Positions 25,701-37,275 of a stretch of 64,000 nucleotides of DNA are shown piece by piece. How positions within the stretch are numbered: position 1 is the stretch's first letter; each line of letters begins with the position of its first letter. The translations under genes were made by a program, and so were the position numbers. The notes below the pieces were generated by a model. It was not told the DNA's origin. It saw only the letters and a program-made list of their open reading frames with translations, and ran no database searches. Source of the stretch: Xiphophorus maculatus (Eukaryota > Chordata > Actinopteri > Cyprinodontiformes > Poeciliidae); assembly GCF_002775205.1 (NCBI RefSeq), contig NC_036446.1, positions 14,942,565-15,006,564 of the forward strand, read 5' to 3'.

Positions 25701-25924
25701 TTCCAAAAGTTTTAAAAAAAAGCCATAAAAAGCTTTGCGAGAGCTGCATGTTAAAGTAGTTGACTGATGCACAATGGAAACCATACAAACAAATGATTTA
25801 ACAGGGTTGTCAAGTGCAAAAATTTTAATTGCTGAAATTCCAATCTGGTTTAGAATTTAATATCCACTCAATATTGTGCATATTCAATTCTAGACTGTTG
25901 AGTATTGCAGCTCTAGGTGAAACT

Positions 25925-26170
25925 CAACCTTTAAAAATCTGATTTATTATGTCAGTAACTCAATTCAAAAAGTCAAACTTGAGTTGTATTTCACACACTG
26001 ATATTTTTTTTCAGTGTTACTGGTCATTTTCATTATTTGGCTTGTATCTAACAAATCCCAGAAAATTTGAATATTACAAGATTCATTAATCATATGTAGA
26101 AAGGCTTTGCACACATTGATGGCTTGAAGACTGCTGATTTGACAGTTGACCAGTTGTTTATTTATTGCTC
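25925..26170 (+). mobile_element. Tc1-like transposon 5' remnant
   Basis: The order CAATTCAAAAAGTCAAACTT, a 'cacacactgatat' block, CAGAAAATTTGAATATTACA and then GAAGACTGCTGATTTGACAG follows the 5' end and first transposase codons of a common teleost Tc1 family, whose consensus reads close to 'cagaaaattagaatattgtg' and 'gaagactgctgacttgacag'. The copy breaks off after about 250 bp. Possible trailing pieces of the right end occur near 26360-26420. It is a different family from the element at 2295. Confidence 0.65.
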
Positions 26171-26968
26171 TGTATTAACTCCTCTTTTAAGATAAATGTT
26201 ATTTATTTGCATTTTATTTGGAAATCAAACCCTGAGAGTCATGCTTTCCAATATGTGGGCACTTGTGCTTAAAACATCCTTCTTTATTGATTTTGTGTAA
26301 TACTCAATTTCTTTCTAGAAAACTACGTTTTGGGTAGTGGATATGTTTGAATTTTACTGTTTGAATTGAATTGTTGAAATAAAACTACAAATGGCAATAG
26401 CCTGAGTTATTGAAATAAACCTTTGCCAAGTCAGATTAAAATAATTGTTAAATTGGAAGGTGCACAATCGAAAGCTAATTTTCTGTACTATTGTGATCAA
26501 ACTATTTTCAATATAATTTAACCAAATGTTCATCCTGATTTGTATTACCTGGCATTAAGAGGATCAATATGGCTTTAAAGTTTGATGATTTTAATATAAT
26601 ATGTAATAAAGCCACAGTGATATGCTATCATTAACCTTAATTCCCTCTGCAGCTCATCTTCAACTCTCAACACAATTTAAAATAGCATCATATTACACTG
26701 CACTGGAACAGCAGATCTTGTGCTCCGCTCATCAGACACATTCGTGGTTTCAAATTGCATTTAACGCCTAAATAGGTATGAAGTATAATTGCTGTTCACA
26801 TAAAATTCATGATAACCAACAGAAACGGTCTGTGAAGCCATCAGAAGCATTGAAAAAGGACCGTCCGTGTATAACAAAACGCTTAAACTTTCCATGCATT
26901 TATTTGATTGAATTGAGAGATGAGACATTTGTTTCAAAAGCCTCATGTAACACACAAAGTTCTGATTC

Positions 26969-29504
26969 TTAGATGAGCAGACTCTTGGCGGGCACCAGGG
27001 GTGGGATCAAGCCTCTTGGCATGTTGTTCCCCAGAGAGTACGCTGTGGGATGCAATGTGTCCATTTTGGGACATATGGATGATTTCTTCCTGCTCGGAAC
27101 AGAAACACAACCCTTAGGGAACAAATTGGGGCTTTGCTGGCATTGCTGGCATTGCTGATTGCTGTCGGTAGCAGCTGGGGAGGAAATGGGACGCTCTAAC
27201 TTAGCCGTAGCATCCAGTCCTGTCCGAGTTGCTTTGATCCCCTTCTTAAGCCTGTAAGGGCTTTTTACATCTGCCGTCTTCCTGCCTTTGTTGTCCTTCT
27301 GGAGTGAATTGATAGGAGGTAAAAATTTGAAGGTTTTGATGGGGACCATTGTAACGTCATGCCTAACACTGGGCTTCTGAACTTTCAAGGCTCTGTACAC
27401 TAAAGGAGAAGATTGTGAGGTTTGGCGAAGCACTGGACTTGTCTCTCGTGCCACCCATTTCTTCTCTGAGGAACCTGGTACGGATTTCTGAGTGGCACTG
27501 TGGCAAGGTGATGTTGCTTGATCTTGAGGTCCCAGTTGATGGCTCAGTGATGCAGCGTCCTTTACGTTAGGCTGGCCTGGATTTGGCTTGCAGTGCTGCT
27601 CCATCAGGCTGGCTGTGCTGCCTACTCTACAGGGCGTTCGGTTGAAACCCGAAGTGGTCAGGCTTTCAGCCTCCTTGGGCTTTGCCATGTCCTTCTGACT
27701 CATCATTATGCAGCACAAAGGAGAGACTCTGTCCCAACCGTGGACCTGTTGTAAAACCAGATTTGAAATAAAACTTAGCAATAGTTTTATGAATAGACAT
27801 AAAACCTATAAAATAAATTCTTAAACTCTTGACGCTAACAAAGAGAAATGATGTAGAAAACTTTTCAAAGCACAAGTGTTGCCAAATGAAGGTGTTAGTG
27901 TAAATACATTTTGGTCATTTTAATAATTTCCTGTAACCCTTTAGCACCCTCATATTTAAATAACTTATAGTTAAAATATAAATATTCATATCTGTCAAAG
28001 ATGCATAAATGTATTTCTATCTCTGATCTAATAATGGAAGCAATGGATAATTACTTTATTTTTTTACATATTTATCTAAAATGTTTTGATGAAGAGATTA
28101 TAATTGAATATGTATGATAAAAAATATAATTAATCTTCTTTCTGATTTGTGCAATTAATGAAATACATTTTTACAGAAATGTATATTTATAGGGCCTGAG
28201 GCTCCATTGTATATATTTATATATGAGTGCTAAAAACATTTGAGTCCAATTGCAGTGGATAACAATTAGGGATTCACTAATTGTTCGTCAGGTGAAGTGA
28301 AAATGTCAACCAGGTTTAGTTAAAAACTGTATTATTTATTTTTTGGAGACACACAAGTCAGGCTTTCGCTTGGATTTTTTTTTTTTAGATTTCTCTGGCA
28401 GATTTAGATTATGACAGATTCTCCAGGATTAAAGCAGATAAATGAGAAAAATAAGATCTTGGCTAGAGGTAATAATCTGACAAATTTAAAAAAGAAAATG
28501 AAAGAATTACAAAATGGCATCTTCAGCGTTTGGGCACAACCACTGGCAGAAAATCCCCTTTCAGCTCTCTGGCTTTCATTAGTCTTTAGGAAGTGCTGAA
28601 GTGGTTTGAAAAGAAAGTACACCAATCAGTGAGTACACAAAAAAGACCACAGACCTCTTGAGAAGACTTGTAAAGGACTAGTTAGTGTTGTAAAATGATT
28701 ACAACACTTTGGAACTTAATCCAGGAGAACGGTTGGTAAAAAGCTTGAAGCACACAGTTTGAGTTTCAAGAACCTAATAACTAATAAATCTGCTGATGCT
28801 CAGCAACTGAAAACTGGCTATTTTGGGGTTTGAGTGACTCTACCCGATGTGAGAGACGTCACGCTTGAGTGTGGAAAGTGAATAAAACAAAAAAAAAGGC
28901 ACTAAATCTTTTAACATAGATTTAGATTGGTTTGGATAACCTTTTTCTCAGAAACTGTAATATGAAAGTCAAGATATATATATTTTTTTTTACTCAGGTT
29001 ATCATTATGTCATAGTTTGAAGCATTTAGATGTGACAAGCAGAAGGAAAGGGGACATGCGTTTTCACAGTCCTGTATGGAAATATGGTCTTTAAAAAGAA
29101 AAACTCTGATAGACTTATACCTACAGAACTAAAATTAAGACAATAAGACAGACGGGAAAAAGCATAAACATTACTTACAGCATGTTCCCAACCGGGGTAA
29201 CAATGCCACTTGTGTGGCTCCAGATCTCTCATGAAGCTCTGCTCACTAATGTCTAGAAGGGCATCAATATGTGTCCTCTCTGGCATCTCCAAAAGCTTTG
29301 ACTCCAAGTCCTCTATGTTTATTGCTGTCTTGTAATATTTTTGTTGCTCCTTCACGGCATTGTGAACTTGTGGCGCATCTTAGGAGTTGATATAAGATAT
29401 GTGAAATGTATAATCAAGTGCTGTTTCGGTTAACACAAGATACAATTCCAAAGCTTTTACTAACCAGACTCACCAAAGACACTCACACAGACTCCTTTCA
29501 ACAT
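26969..29504 (-). CDS. c16orf46: C16orf46 homolog, uncharacterised protein
   Basis: Three minus-strand exons join in frame: 29504-29474 (ATG at 29504, 31 nt), 29378-29179 and 27745-26969 (TAG at the low end). They encode 335 aa (human 395). The conserved core spans the exon 2/3 junction: ALLDISEQSFMRDLEPHKWH, then CYPGWEHA joined to VHGWDRVSPLCCIMMSQ, matching human LLDVSDITLEQ...GTGWEEAVQGWGRTSPAACI. The C-terminus, GLIPPLVPAKSLLI, also resembles the human end (PSLTVSRVIIPVST). The rest is basic, low in conservation and probably disordered. No enzymatic domain is visible and the function is unknown. The first exon carries only ten codons plus one base; its donor (CTTTG/GTGAG) and the acceptor before 29378 are good. 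The poly(A) signal AATAAA at 26904-26899 leaves a 3'UTR of about 70-90 bases. It converges with ATMIN and diverges from the PPP1R3 gene. Confidence 0.88.
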
Positions 29505-30411
29505 TTTTGAATGCGTCAGTCCACTAACCTCTCACAATAGCATGCGTTACTGGTTGTGTTTACTCCTGAACTGCAGCGGAGGAAGTTGTGAATGCCTTCA
29601 GAGAGCAGCCGTGTCGTCGTCATGGTAATGGGAAAGCGTGACGTTGAGACCGTGGAAGGGCAGGACACGACGCAGCACTAAACTAACTAGAATATGTCAT
29701 TAATACGCCGACAGCGTGTGAGTGTGAATGTAAGGCGGCAGACTAATCAAACAGTTCATTTAAATACAATACCAATTGTATGAGTTTGGATTTACGCATG
29801 CGTCGGAAACTGTCGATTAGAACAGAAAGCTCCTTAGATGTGAATAATAATATTTTTGAACTGCATGTATGTGTTTGGGCGGAGCTGCATTTTATAACGT
29901 CGAAGTGAAAACGGGGAAGTTAACAGGTTTTATTGCTTCAGAAGGAGGAAACCATTTTGGTCAGTTGATACGTGAACTTCTGCACGTAGGCTGTTGTTTA
30001 CGTCAGTACGCTCAATTCATCCAAGGTAGCTCTGAAGGGAATGCTAGTTTACTTCTTTAAAATGCAAGCGACTGTTACTGACGATTTTTACTCGTTCTTC
30101 CTCTCTCTCTTGCTCTCTCTCTCTCTCTCTTTCTGTTTTCCACTGAGCAGAACGTGAGCTCGAGTTGTCATCGCTGCAGCTGCAGTCCAGCTCTCAGCTG
30201 CGGAGCAACAATCCCTCGGTTAATTGGTCCAGAGCTGCGGAGTGTCAGCGTCTGACGCAACAGGAGCACCTATCCGCGAGGGGGACACTGATACCTGAGC
30301 ACTTTATGTCTTGACTCGCCGGGTGTACTTCATCACGACCAACTCGGTTCTGCAGTGCAGGTCACCGTGGCGCTGAAGCAAAGCCCCAGTGTGTGCGTCC
30401 CATCCGTGGCC
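29505..30411. promoter_or_regulatory. Divergent promoter region of C16orf46 and the PPP1R3-type gene
   Basis: About 900 bases separate the two start codons. Near C16orf46 there is an RFX X-box-like sequence GTCGTCATGGTAAT (29616-29629), and a CpG-containing stretch runs from about 29610 to 29800. Close to the PPP1R3 gene is a CT run (30099-30132) followed by a splice-acceptor-like site at 30150, with a donor-like AAG/GTAGCT at 30024. A short 5'UTR intron (about 30025-30150) is therefore possible but not proven. The 63-codon frame starting at 29869 has no family resemblance I recognise and I do not call it a gene. Confidence 0.5.
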
Positions 30412-31296
30412 ATGCTGCCTCCGAAGAACTGCCTCCCGAGGAACTACAGCTGCATCGCGGGGCTCTTCGGAAGCCTGACCGCGGCCAACCCGAGACTGGA
30501 GGATGGAGAAGAGTGTGATGTGATGAACGGCTCGTGTGAACCCATGGAGAACCCGGTGGTGGACGAGAGGCCACGGGGCAGGGAGATCTTTCTGAAGACC
30601 CCGCAGAGCCCGAATCTCCGCCGTAGGTGCAAATCGCTCCCTACGCCTATGGAGAGGGCAAAGTTGGAGATCGCACGCAGTAGAAGTCCGACCAGTCAGA
30701 AAAAGGTGCGCTTCGCTGACTCCCTGGGCTTGGAGCTCATAACTGTGAAGCACTTCGACGATGCGGACGACCCAGAGGTGCCGGAGCGCATTTTGGCGAA
30801 GCTGCCCACGGCGACTCTCCATCACCTGGACACAAAGTTCCCCCGGGCTCCTTCGCAGTCCGTGTTCATGGAGCTGCAGTTCACAAACCCAGGCACTCTA
30901 CCCGACTTCGAGCAGAAAGTCAGAGAGGTGAAGGTGCTGCTGGAGACGGTGCAAACGGACGACTTCACCCTCTCCGGCTTTGTGCGCGTCTTGAATCTGG
31001 CCTTTGAGAAGAGCGTCTCCTTGCGCTATTCCCTAAACAACTGGATAACCTTCATGGACAGCTTGGCCACCTATGTCCCAGACTCGAACGACGGTGTCAC
31101 TGACAAGTTCAGCTTTAAGATTGTCATGCCCGCCTACTTAGATAACGGTAGCACCTTGCAGTTCGCCATTAAATACTGTGTCGGCGGGCATGAATTCTGG
31201 GACAATAACAACGGGAACAACTACAAGGTGCGTCGCCATCGGCTAAAGATGTCGCCACCTCGTGAGTGGGAAAATGGTTGGATCCACTTTATCTGA
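30412..31296 (+). CDS. ppp1r3e: Protein phosphatase 1 regulatory subunit 3 (PPP1R3D/E group), glycogen-targeting
   Basis: A single exon encodes 294 aa from ATG 30412 (context GGCCATGC) to TGA at 31296. An in-frame GTG at 30355 lies upstream but is not a likely start. The protein would tether PP1 to glycogen and so favour glycogen synthase activation and phosphorylase inactivation in the cytosol. The PP1-docking RVxF motif is KVRF at residues 98-101, inside QKKVRFADSLGLEL. A CBM21 carbohydrate-binding domain fills about residues 165-290 and contains FEKSVSLRYSLNNW and the signature HEFWDNNNGNNYK. The C-terminus ENGWIHFI is shared with human PPP1R3D (SWIHFI) and PPP1R3E (GWIHFI). PPP1R3E is preferred for the N-terminal PRN..CIA, RSRSP before the RVxF motif, and HEFWDNN, but the fish 3D/3E assignment is uncertain. 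It is GC-richer than its surroundings, as expected for an intronless coding exon. GCSH, expected next from human gene order, is not seen. Confidence 0.85.
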   Translation: MLPPKNCLPRNYSCIAGLFGSLTAANPRLEDGEECDVMNGSCEPMENPVVDERPRGREIFLKTPQSPNLRRRCKSLPTPMERAKLEIARSRSPTSQKKVRFADSLGLELITVKHFDDADDPEVPERILAKLPTATLHHLDTKFPRAPSQSVFMELQFTNPGTLPDFEQKVREVKVLLETVQTDDFTLSGFVRVLNLAFEKSVSLRYSLNNWITFMDSLATYVPDSNDGVTDKFSFKIVMPAYLDNGSTLQFAIKYCVGGHEFWDNNNGNNYKVRRHRLKMSPPREWENGWIHFI

Positions 31297-33330
31297 GTGA
31301 TGGGCTCTGATTTTACGCACTCGATTAGTGCGCTATCTGCGCGTAATGATCTCCGGATAGTCCTTAATGTACGACTGTAGCCTGTTAAATGTTTGGATTC
31401 ATTTCTTCTGTCATAATCAGCCACTAACATGCTGTGACAGAAAATATTGACCCATGCTATTTCCAAACAGCTGCCCTGTTGTGATAATATTACATTGACT
31501 AGATGAGCCTGACAGGGTCCCAGCAGGAGGGGCGGGGATGCGGTCTGATATATAATTTTTTTTTTTTTTTTTGCCTTCATGTCAGGGCTGGTGAAGCTTG
31601 GTGCCCTTTGGGGAGGAGACATGCGCAAATGATGTAATATGCCACGGAAAACGCCAGCTTCAGGCTTTACTACTCACGCCAGGAGAAGTTGTAACATTTT
31701 GCATTTTTGTTTAGCGGGCTTTTGGATTTAACGGTAAACAGAGAGCCTTACTGCATAGCTATCTGGGTCCGGAGTCCCACAGTGATCTCCTGCAGTCTTT
31801 GGAGGAAAATACGCACACCCTTGCTGAAACAGAGGACAAAATCTAAATTAAATAATTTAACATAGATTATATAAACATCAGAGATATTAATATGAAAAAG
31901 ATATTTTATGTACTAAATAATAATTTCCTATGAGATTCTATCAAAAATGCCTTATTCTATTTGAAAAATATATGTTATTTTTGTGCAATATTATCACCTT
32001 TTGGACAAAACGAACTATTAAATAGTTATCAAGTGATGTTTCCAGCCAGCATTTGTGTTTGGTCGCCATGTGAATCTTGCTGTGGCTGGTTTGGAAACTA
32101 AAGACTTTAAAGTTTTATTTGTGACTCTTGGCTGTTTAGCTCAAAGTACCAAGATAAGAATACCAATCCTACTGCTTTTCTTTTTTTTTAGATGACCTAG
32201 ATCTTGTTGTCAGATTTAATCACAATTCTTATTATACTCCTTTTTTCCCCCCAGATAGTAAATGGTACAGTTATTGCACAAACCTAGTTTTAAGTGGACC
32301 CTAGTGTATAACTGGCTTCTTGTCTGGAACCTACATGAGTGAACTACTGACAAACCAGTTGTGCAAAGCCAGATGAGAACCATGAAGGTATTAGCTGGAT
32401 TTCATATTAATATTGAGAAAGCTATTTCAAATTTAGAAATACATCTAGGACCCATATGGATGCATTAAAGTTGTAGACAATCCCATTTGGGACCCATTAT
32501 TCAGCACAGGTCCTTCTTGAATGTGCTCCACATGTGAATGCTGGCTGGGTAAGGGCAACGTAGTTGGGTTGTAATTTGCCTTCGTGTTATTTTAATCTGT
32601 AGCATTAATCCGATTTTATTTTCAGAAAACAAAACAGTGCAATTCTTTTAAGCCTGTATGACTAGGGTTGTGTTTATACACAATGGGAACCACTTCTTCT
32701 TACACGCTGTCTTGAAAATCTTTCTTTCGACCGACTGCACTGCTCCAACATGGTTGTTCTTCCAATCAGGAAAACATATGCAGAGGCTGTATGAGCAGTT
32801 AAGTTTACCTCACTTTATTTATGTACTTCCTCCTCTTCAGGTCAATGGTGGTGATAGAACAGATGGTATTTATAGTAATTATTTTTGCATTCAAACAAAA
32901 GCGTATTATTGTATATTCACAGATGGAAATATTTTAGGTTCTCGATTGCACTGTTAGCGTTGTTTCCACAAAGCAGTTTTGTCTGTAGACAAAGTAGCTA
33001 CTACAGATGACTGCGTTAAACAGCTTCTGCTGCTGTAAAGGTACTCAATCACTTTGCAAGGGTGGGTGGGGGTAGTTGTCCTTTTGCACTTCACAGGAAT
33101 GACCAAACAATGTCAGCCATTATTTATTTCTGCAGCCCGTCTCACTGCTTGTTTTTCATGCTGTAGTCGCGGATGCATCTGATTTATGCCATGGTCTTTT
33201 CAACATAAATTGGTCCTACAGATATATATTTTTATTGAATTCTTTTTAACTTGGTCCCCTGTGCAATGTACGCACTCAGTGCTTATGGTGAACTAAAGCT
33301 TGTAAATAAACTTGAATGCAGATACCGACT
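31297..33330 (+). other. Probable long 3'UTR of the PPP1R3-type gene
   Basis: No coding frame is convincing here. A poly(A) signal AATAAA at 33305-33310, followed by a T/C-rich stretch, would close a 3'UTR of about 2 kb, a length common for PPP1R3 genes. A T-run of about 16 lies at 31556-31571. Confidence 0.45.
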
Positions 33331-35829
33331 TTGCTCTTTCCTCTGCTATAATAATGCTTGAAACAACAGGAAGCAGAGGAGGAGGAACACTCGGCGTGCT
33401 TATAATTCCAGTCCTCTGAGTGTAGTCTGAACATCACCTTGGCCTTTATTTACATCCCCAGGGCCTCAGAGGAAAGTTTTCCACTGGAAGACCCCGGAAT
33501 GTGGATGAAGGCTATTCCTGTAACCACTTAGCTTGGGGTTTGGAGCTGTTCCCATTATGAATCCATCGGTGGTGTTGGTCCTCAACTTTGACACACGTCA
33601 GCACCCAAAGACTGAGGCTAATAATTGGCTCTGATGAGGTGTGAGGGAGACTCAGTGACATTTGCTACCACACATCTTTATTATGTACATAGTTGCAAAT
33701 TACTGTGGATATAAAAGGTCTCGTCATGCCAGATTCTGTTATACGTTGTTGAAAACAACATGTTGTCCGTCTATGTGTACACTTTGGTCAAGCGGTGTAA
33801 TAGAACACAGCATTGATTTTCAAAGATGAGATAAATAGATAGAAACACCAAAAAAATATCCCAGCCAACAAAAAGTGAGTTTCTTACATCGAAGACTTCA
33901 CCGCCGCCTGATCGGATTTTCTATGTTAGAAAAATCTGATGAGGTTTCTTAACTTGAATGACTTTTCACATTCTCCCTTCTCGTGGTACTAAATTGTAAT
34001 AAACGTGTACAAATCAGTTTTAGCTTCGATGTTATTGTTATTGGTGCATCCCAATCAGAAAGTCAACAAAAGGGCCTGAGGTTTCATTAGACACTCACCT
34101 GTATGTAAACATCGTAATTTGCATCAAAACACAGAAATATGTTACTGTGTATGTAATTGTGTCCGTGTTTCATGCTGAATGTCTTCCTATTGGTGTTCTG
34201 TGTATTTTTGAAGCATTTCCAATCTTTATTGGTGCAAATGGTTCAGTCATTCAATGCTGCAAAATTATAGGAAGTTCTCTGAGTCAATTAACACACACGT
34301 CTAATTGTAGAGATGGAACATATTATTATGTTTAGTCTTGCAGTAATTGTGGATGTTGTTTGGATTTGCTTGATTTTTACCCTGATATTAGCCAGAATTT
34401 GAGTCACACATCTGAAAAAAAGGCATGTACACTTTGTTTCGATGCAAACTGCTCACTATGTGAGTGATTCGTATCACGATTGATGGGGGACGCAAGTGAG
34501 GAAAGATTGTAGACTTTATGAACTCTGGACAGCGGCTAGGGACATGTAAAGTCTGAATAGGAAATGTAAGATGCACTTTGGTGCTTGATAGCTTTTTGCA
34601 TGAATGGCTCATGATTGTAGCTAATACTGAGCAGTCAAAGCAGGTCTAATGCAGTTAGAGGAGGAAAAGGGATGTGTATTTGTCTCTGAAAGTTTCTCCT
34701 TGGAAATCTTTTCCAGCTTTTAGCACATTGTGCTGCTCTTGTGTCTCAGTCTGTCTAATGTATTATAACTTAATGACACTGGTATTTTTTTTTTTAAATT
34801 TATCTTCTTTTATTTGCATCTTTTCAGAACTATTTGTTTTAACATCTACACTGTGAGTTTCGTGTCCTTTATTCTGTGAAAGTTCTTCATATTTGCACGT
34901 TAAGCAGAAACGTACTGTCATGTTTACGTTTAGCTTGTAATGTAATTCCATACTTTGTTAAATTAATACTTAATAAAAGCTTTTGTGATGGAAAACAATC
35001 TTTCTGTTTCTTGAGCTCACAGCCACCCAATTAGACGTGTAAAAATATTTCTTGGTTTTTCTAAGTGACTGTACCCCCACGTAGTTCCAGTAGTAGGTCA
35101 GTCAGACATCTCATTTCTATATAGACCTGCCATTGGCCACCATTCTTGAAGCAGATCTCTGCAGCGGGTTTCAGCACGACGCCATTATGAGCCTGCCTAA
35201 GGACATGTCCTTGAATTGATTTCGGGTCTGACACCGCTCCTCTGTTTACAGAAGGGGTGCTTGAAACAGGAGAAAGTGCAGGAGAAGGTGCCATAAAATG
35301 GGAGAGACATTTCATAAAAAAGAAAAAAAAAACAAATGTATCTTGTGATAAAGACTAATAGAGGAGTTCTTTAAACCTACAGAGAATTAAGGAAGGTGCA
35401 TTTGCTTTTCCTTTAATTATTTTAACATTTATAAAGGTTATGTTGACAGAAGATAACGCCTCTGTTTATGAAATGCAGAAGTACACAGTCAACATTTATT
35501 TCTCGCTACCTGTTCATGTGCACACACATGCATCAACAGCATTTCCTATCATATATTTAAATTCTTCATATGCAGACCTTTTTTCTTTACAGTCGCACAG
35601 AGCTTAACACTCTAAGGTAAAGACAGGATTCACTGTCTTTACTTTAGAGGACACATGACATGTGGATAATTGGGGTTCAAAGCGCTGGCCCTGCAGTTAA
35701 AGAACTACTGCTGATCCATTGAAAACACGGCCATATTGGATCTAACGTGAAGCATCCACACATTTTATTCCGACATACATCATTTTCTTGATCTGTTTTT
35801 GCAGTAACATATTTAAAAATCCTATGTTT

Positions 35830-36290
35830 TTGCAAACTAGGCCAATTACTTAAAATATGTTAATTATTCAAATTGGAATACAAGTGTCTCTCAACATTAC
35901 TGAAAAAATAATGACTTTCGAAATTTCGGTCAGAGACTGCAACCCACATATTGTTTCATTACACACAGGTTGGCATATTTCAAGTGTTTATTTGTTTTAG
36001 TTGTGATCATTATGGATTATGGCTAATAAAATTCTAAATTAAAGCTCCTCAGGAAATTAAAGATTGCTAACTTCACAGCTGACACACTGCCACAAGAGGC
36101 CATTACTAAAGAAAATGATCGTTGACATGGTGCAGTATCCAAGTACACTGATGGAAAGGAAAATGTTTTGTAGAAAAAAAGTACTCATACTAAACACATG
36201 AGAAGATAATATAGCAAACCCCATTCAAGAGTTTTAGGAAGACTAATAAGGGCTGTCTTAATACATAAACTGTGCCATAGGCTTATTGCC
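35830..36290 (+). mobile_element. Tc1-like transposon remnant, 5' end and part of transposase
   Basis: The left part (GTTGGCATATTTCAAGTGTT, then 'ttgtgatcattatgg') and the right part (GCCACAAGAGGCCATTACTA ... GCAGTATCCAAGTACACTGA) follow, in order and on the plus strand, the terminus and the early transposase region of the same Tc1 family as the 25.9-kb copy. The transposase part is too decayed to translate and the 3' half is missing. Old, immobile copy. Confidence 0.6.
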
Positions 36291-37194
36291 TCTCTATCAT
36301 GTTTTCCTGATGCAGTAATAATGTACAACGAGCCACTAAATATTGAGAGCATATACTGTGCTGTACATGGACAGTATCTTAAAAAACATTCCGGTCAAAA
36401 ACTGTCAGACATAATAATTGAAGTGAACGAAAGCAAAAAAAAAGTCTAAACATATATGCACGTAAGAAATAAATGCTTAGCTTTTTGGATTGAGTTACAA
36501 AAATAATTTTACTTTTGGATTATATTTTATGTCTTCTTGAGATGCAGCTGTGTACCCTCTGGAGTTAATCATCCGGCAAGTAAAATAGGAAACACCTTTT
36601 ACTGTAAGGAAATTAAAGTAATTTAATTAGTTTGAGTTGGCCTTGCTGAGCACCTGTAAAATAAACCAAGAATAATTGCATTACTGTTTGAGTTTGTGTA
36701 ACAGGTTAAGTGTGTGCTGCACCTGGGTTTCTGGGGTCATATTTAGAACATGTTGGTTGACATGTTAATCTGTTTGTTAACCAGCAGTGTCGTCACTGAG
36801 CGGTCTTGGCTCACAGTCAAAGGAAGCTGAGTGACGGAAGCGTTGAAGGCTTTCTGACAGTTGGTGAGTGCTCTGCGCAGCAGCTTAATCCTTTCAGCAA
36901 CCAGTGAATGTGGCTCCATATGGCCAGTCAATGAAAACCTGCTGTGAAGCTAATTTGATTCTATGATTGGACCTACTCAGCAGCTTGCTCAATCAATCTT
37001 ATGATTCATCCAGTTTCACTGAGAAGTGAAGCAGGAAATTAAGACATGCGTAGTTAGTTTTCATTACAATGTGGCTCATATATCTTAGTCTTTGATGTAT
37101 TTATCTCTTGAAGATGTGTTGGATTTGCCACCATCAGCGAAACATTTCACAGCAAGCTTAGGCTTTTTTTTTTTAACATCATTCTTGCATATTT

Positions 37195-37275
37195 TTAGCC
37201 ATTCAGAGCTAGCCACCCTTAGTGGCCCTTGGGCTCTAAGCGGCTGCTTAGTTTGCTTATGCCTTGGGCCGGCTC
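37195..37275. repeat. Degenerate repeat, copy A
   Basis: The segment 'ggctctaagcggctgcttag tttgcttatgccttgggcc' has a recognisable relative 2 kb away at 39160-39235 ('ggccctaagtagtggcttac tttgcttagaacttgggcc'). Same orientation. The class is unknown. Confidence 0.4.

Noticed and set aside
29869-30060. 63-codon frame beginning MCLGGAAFYNVEVKTGKLTG
   Set aside because: Looks protein-like at first, but no family is recognisable, it sits in a promoter region between divergent genes, and it is short. Chance frame.
30304-30825. 173-codon minus-strand frame
   Set aside because: It is the antisense shadow of the PPP1R3-type exon, whose KVRF motif and CBM21 domain on the plus strand are clear.
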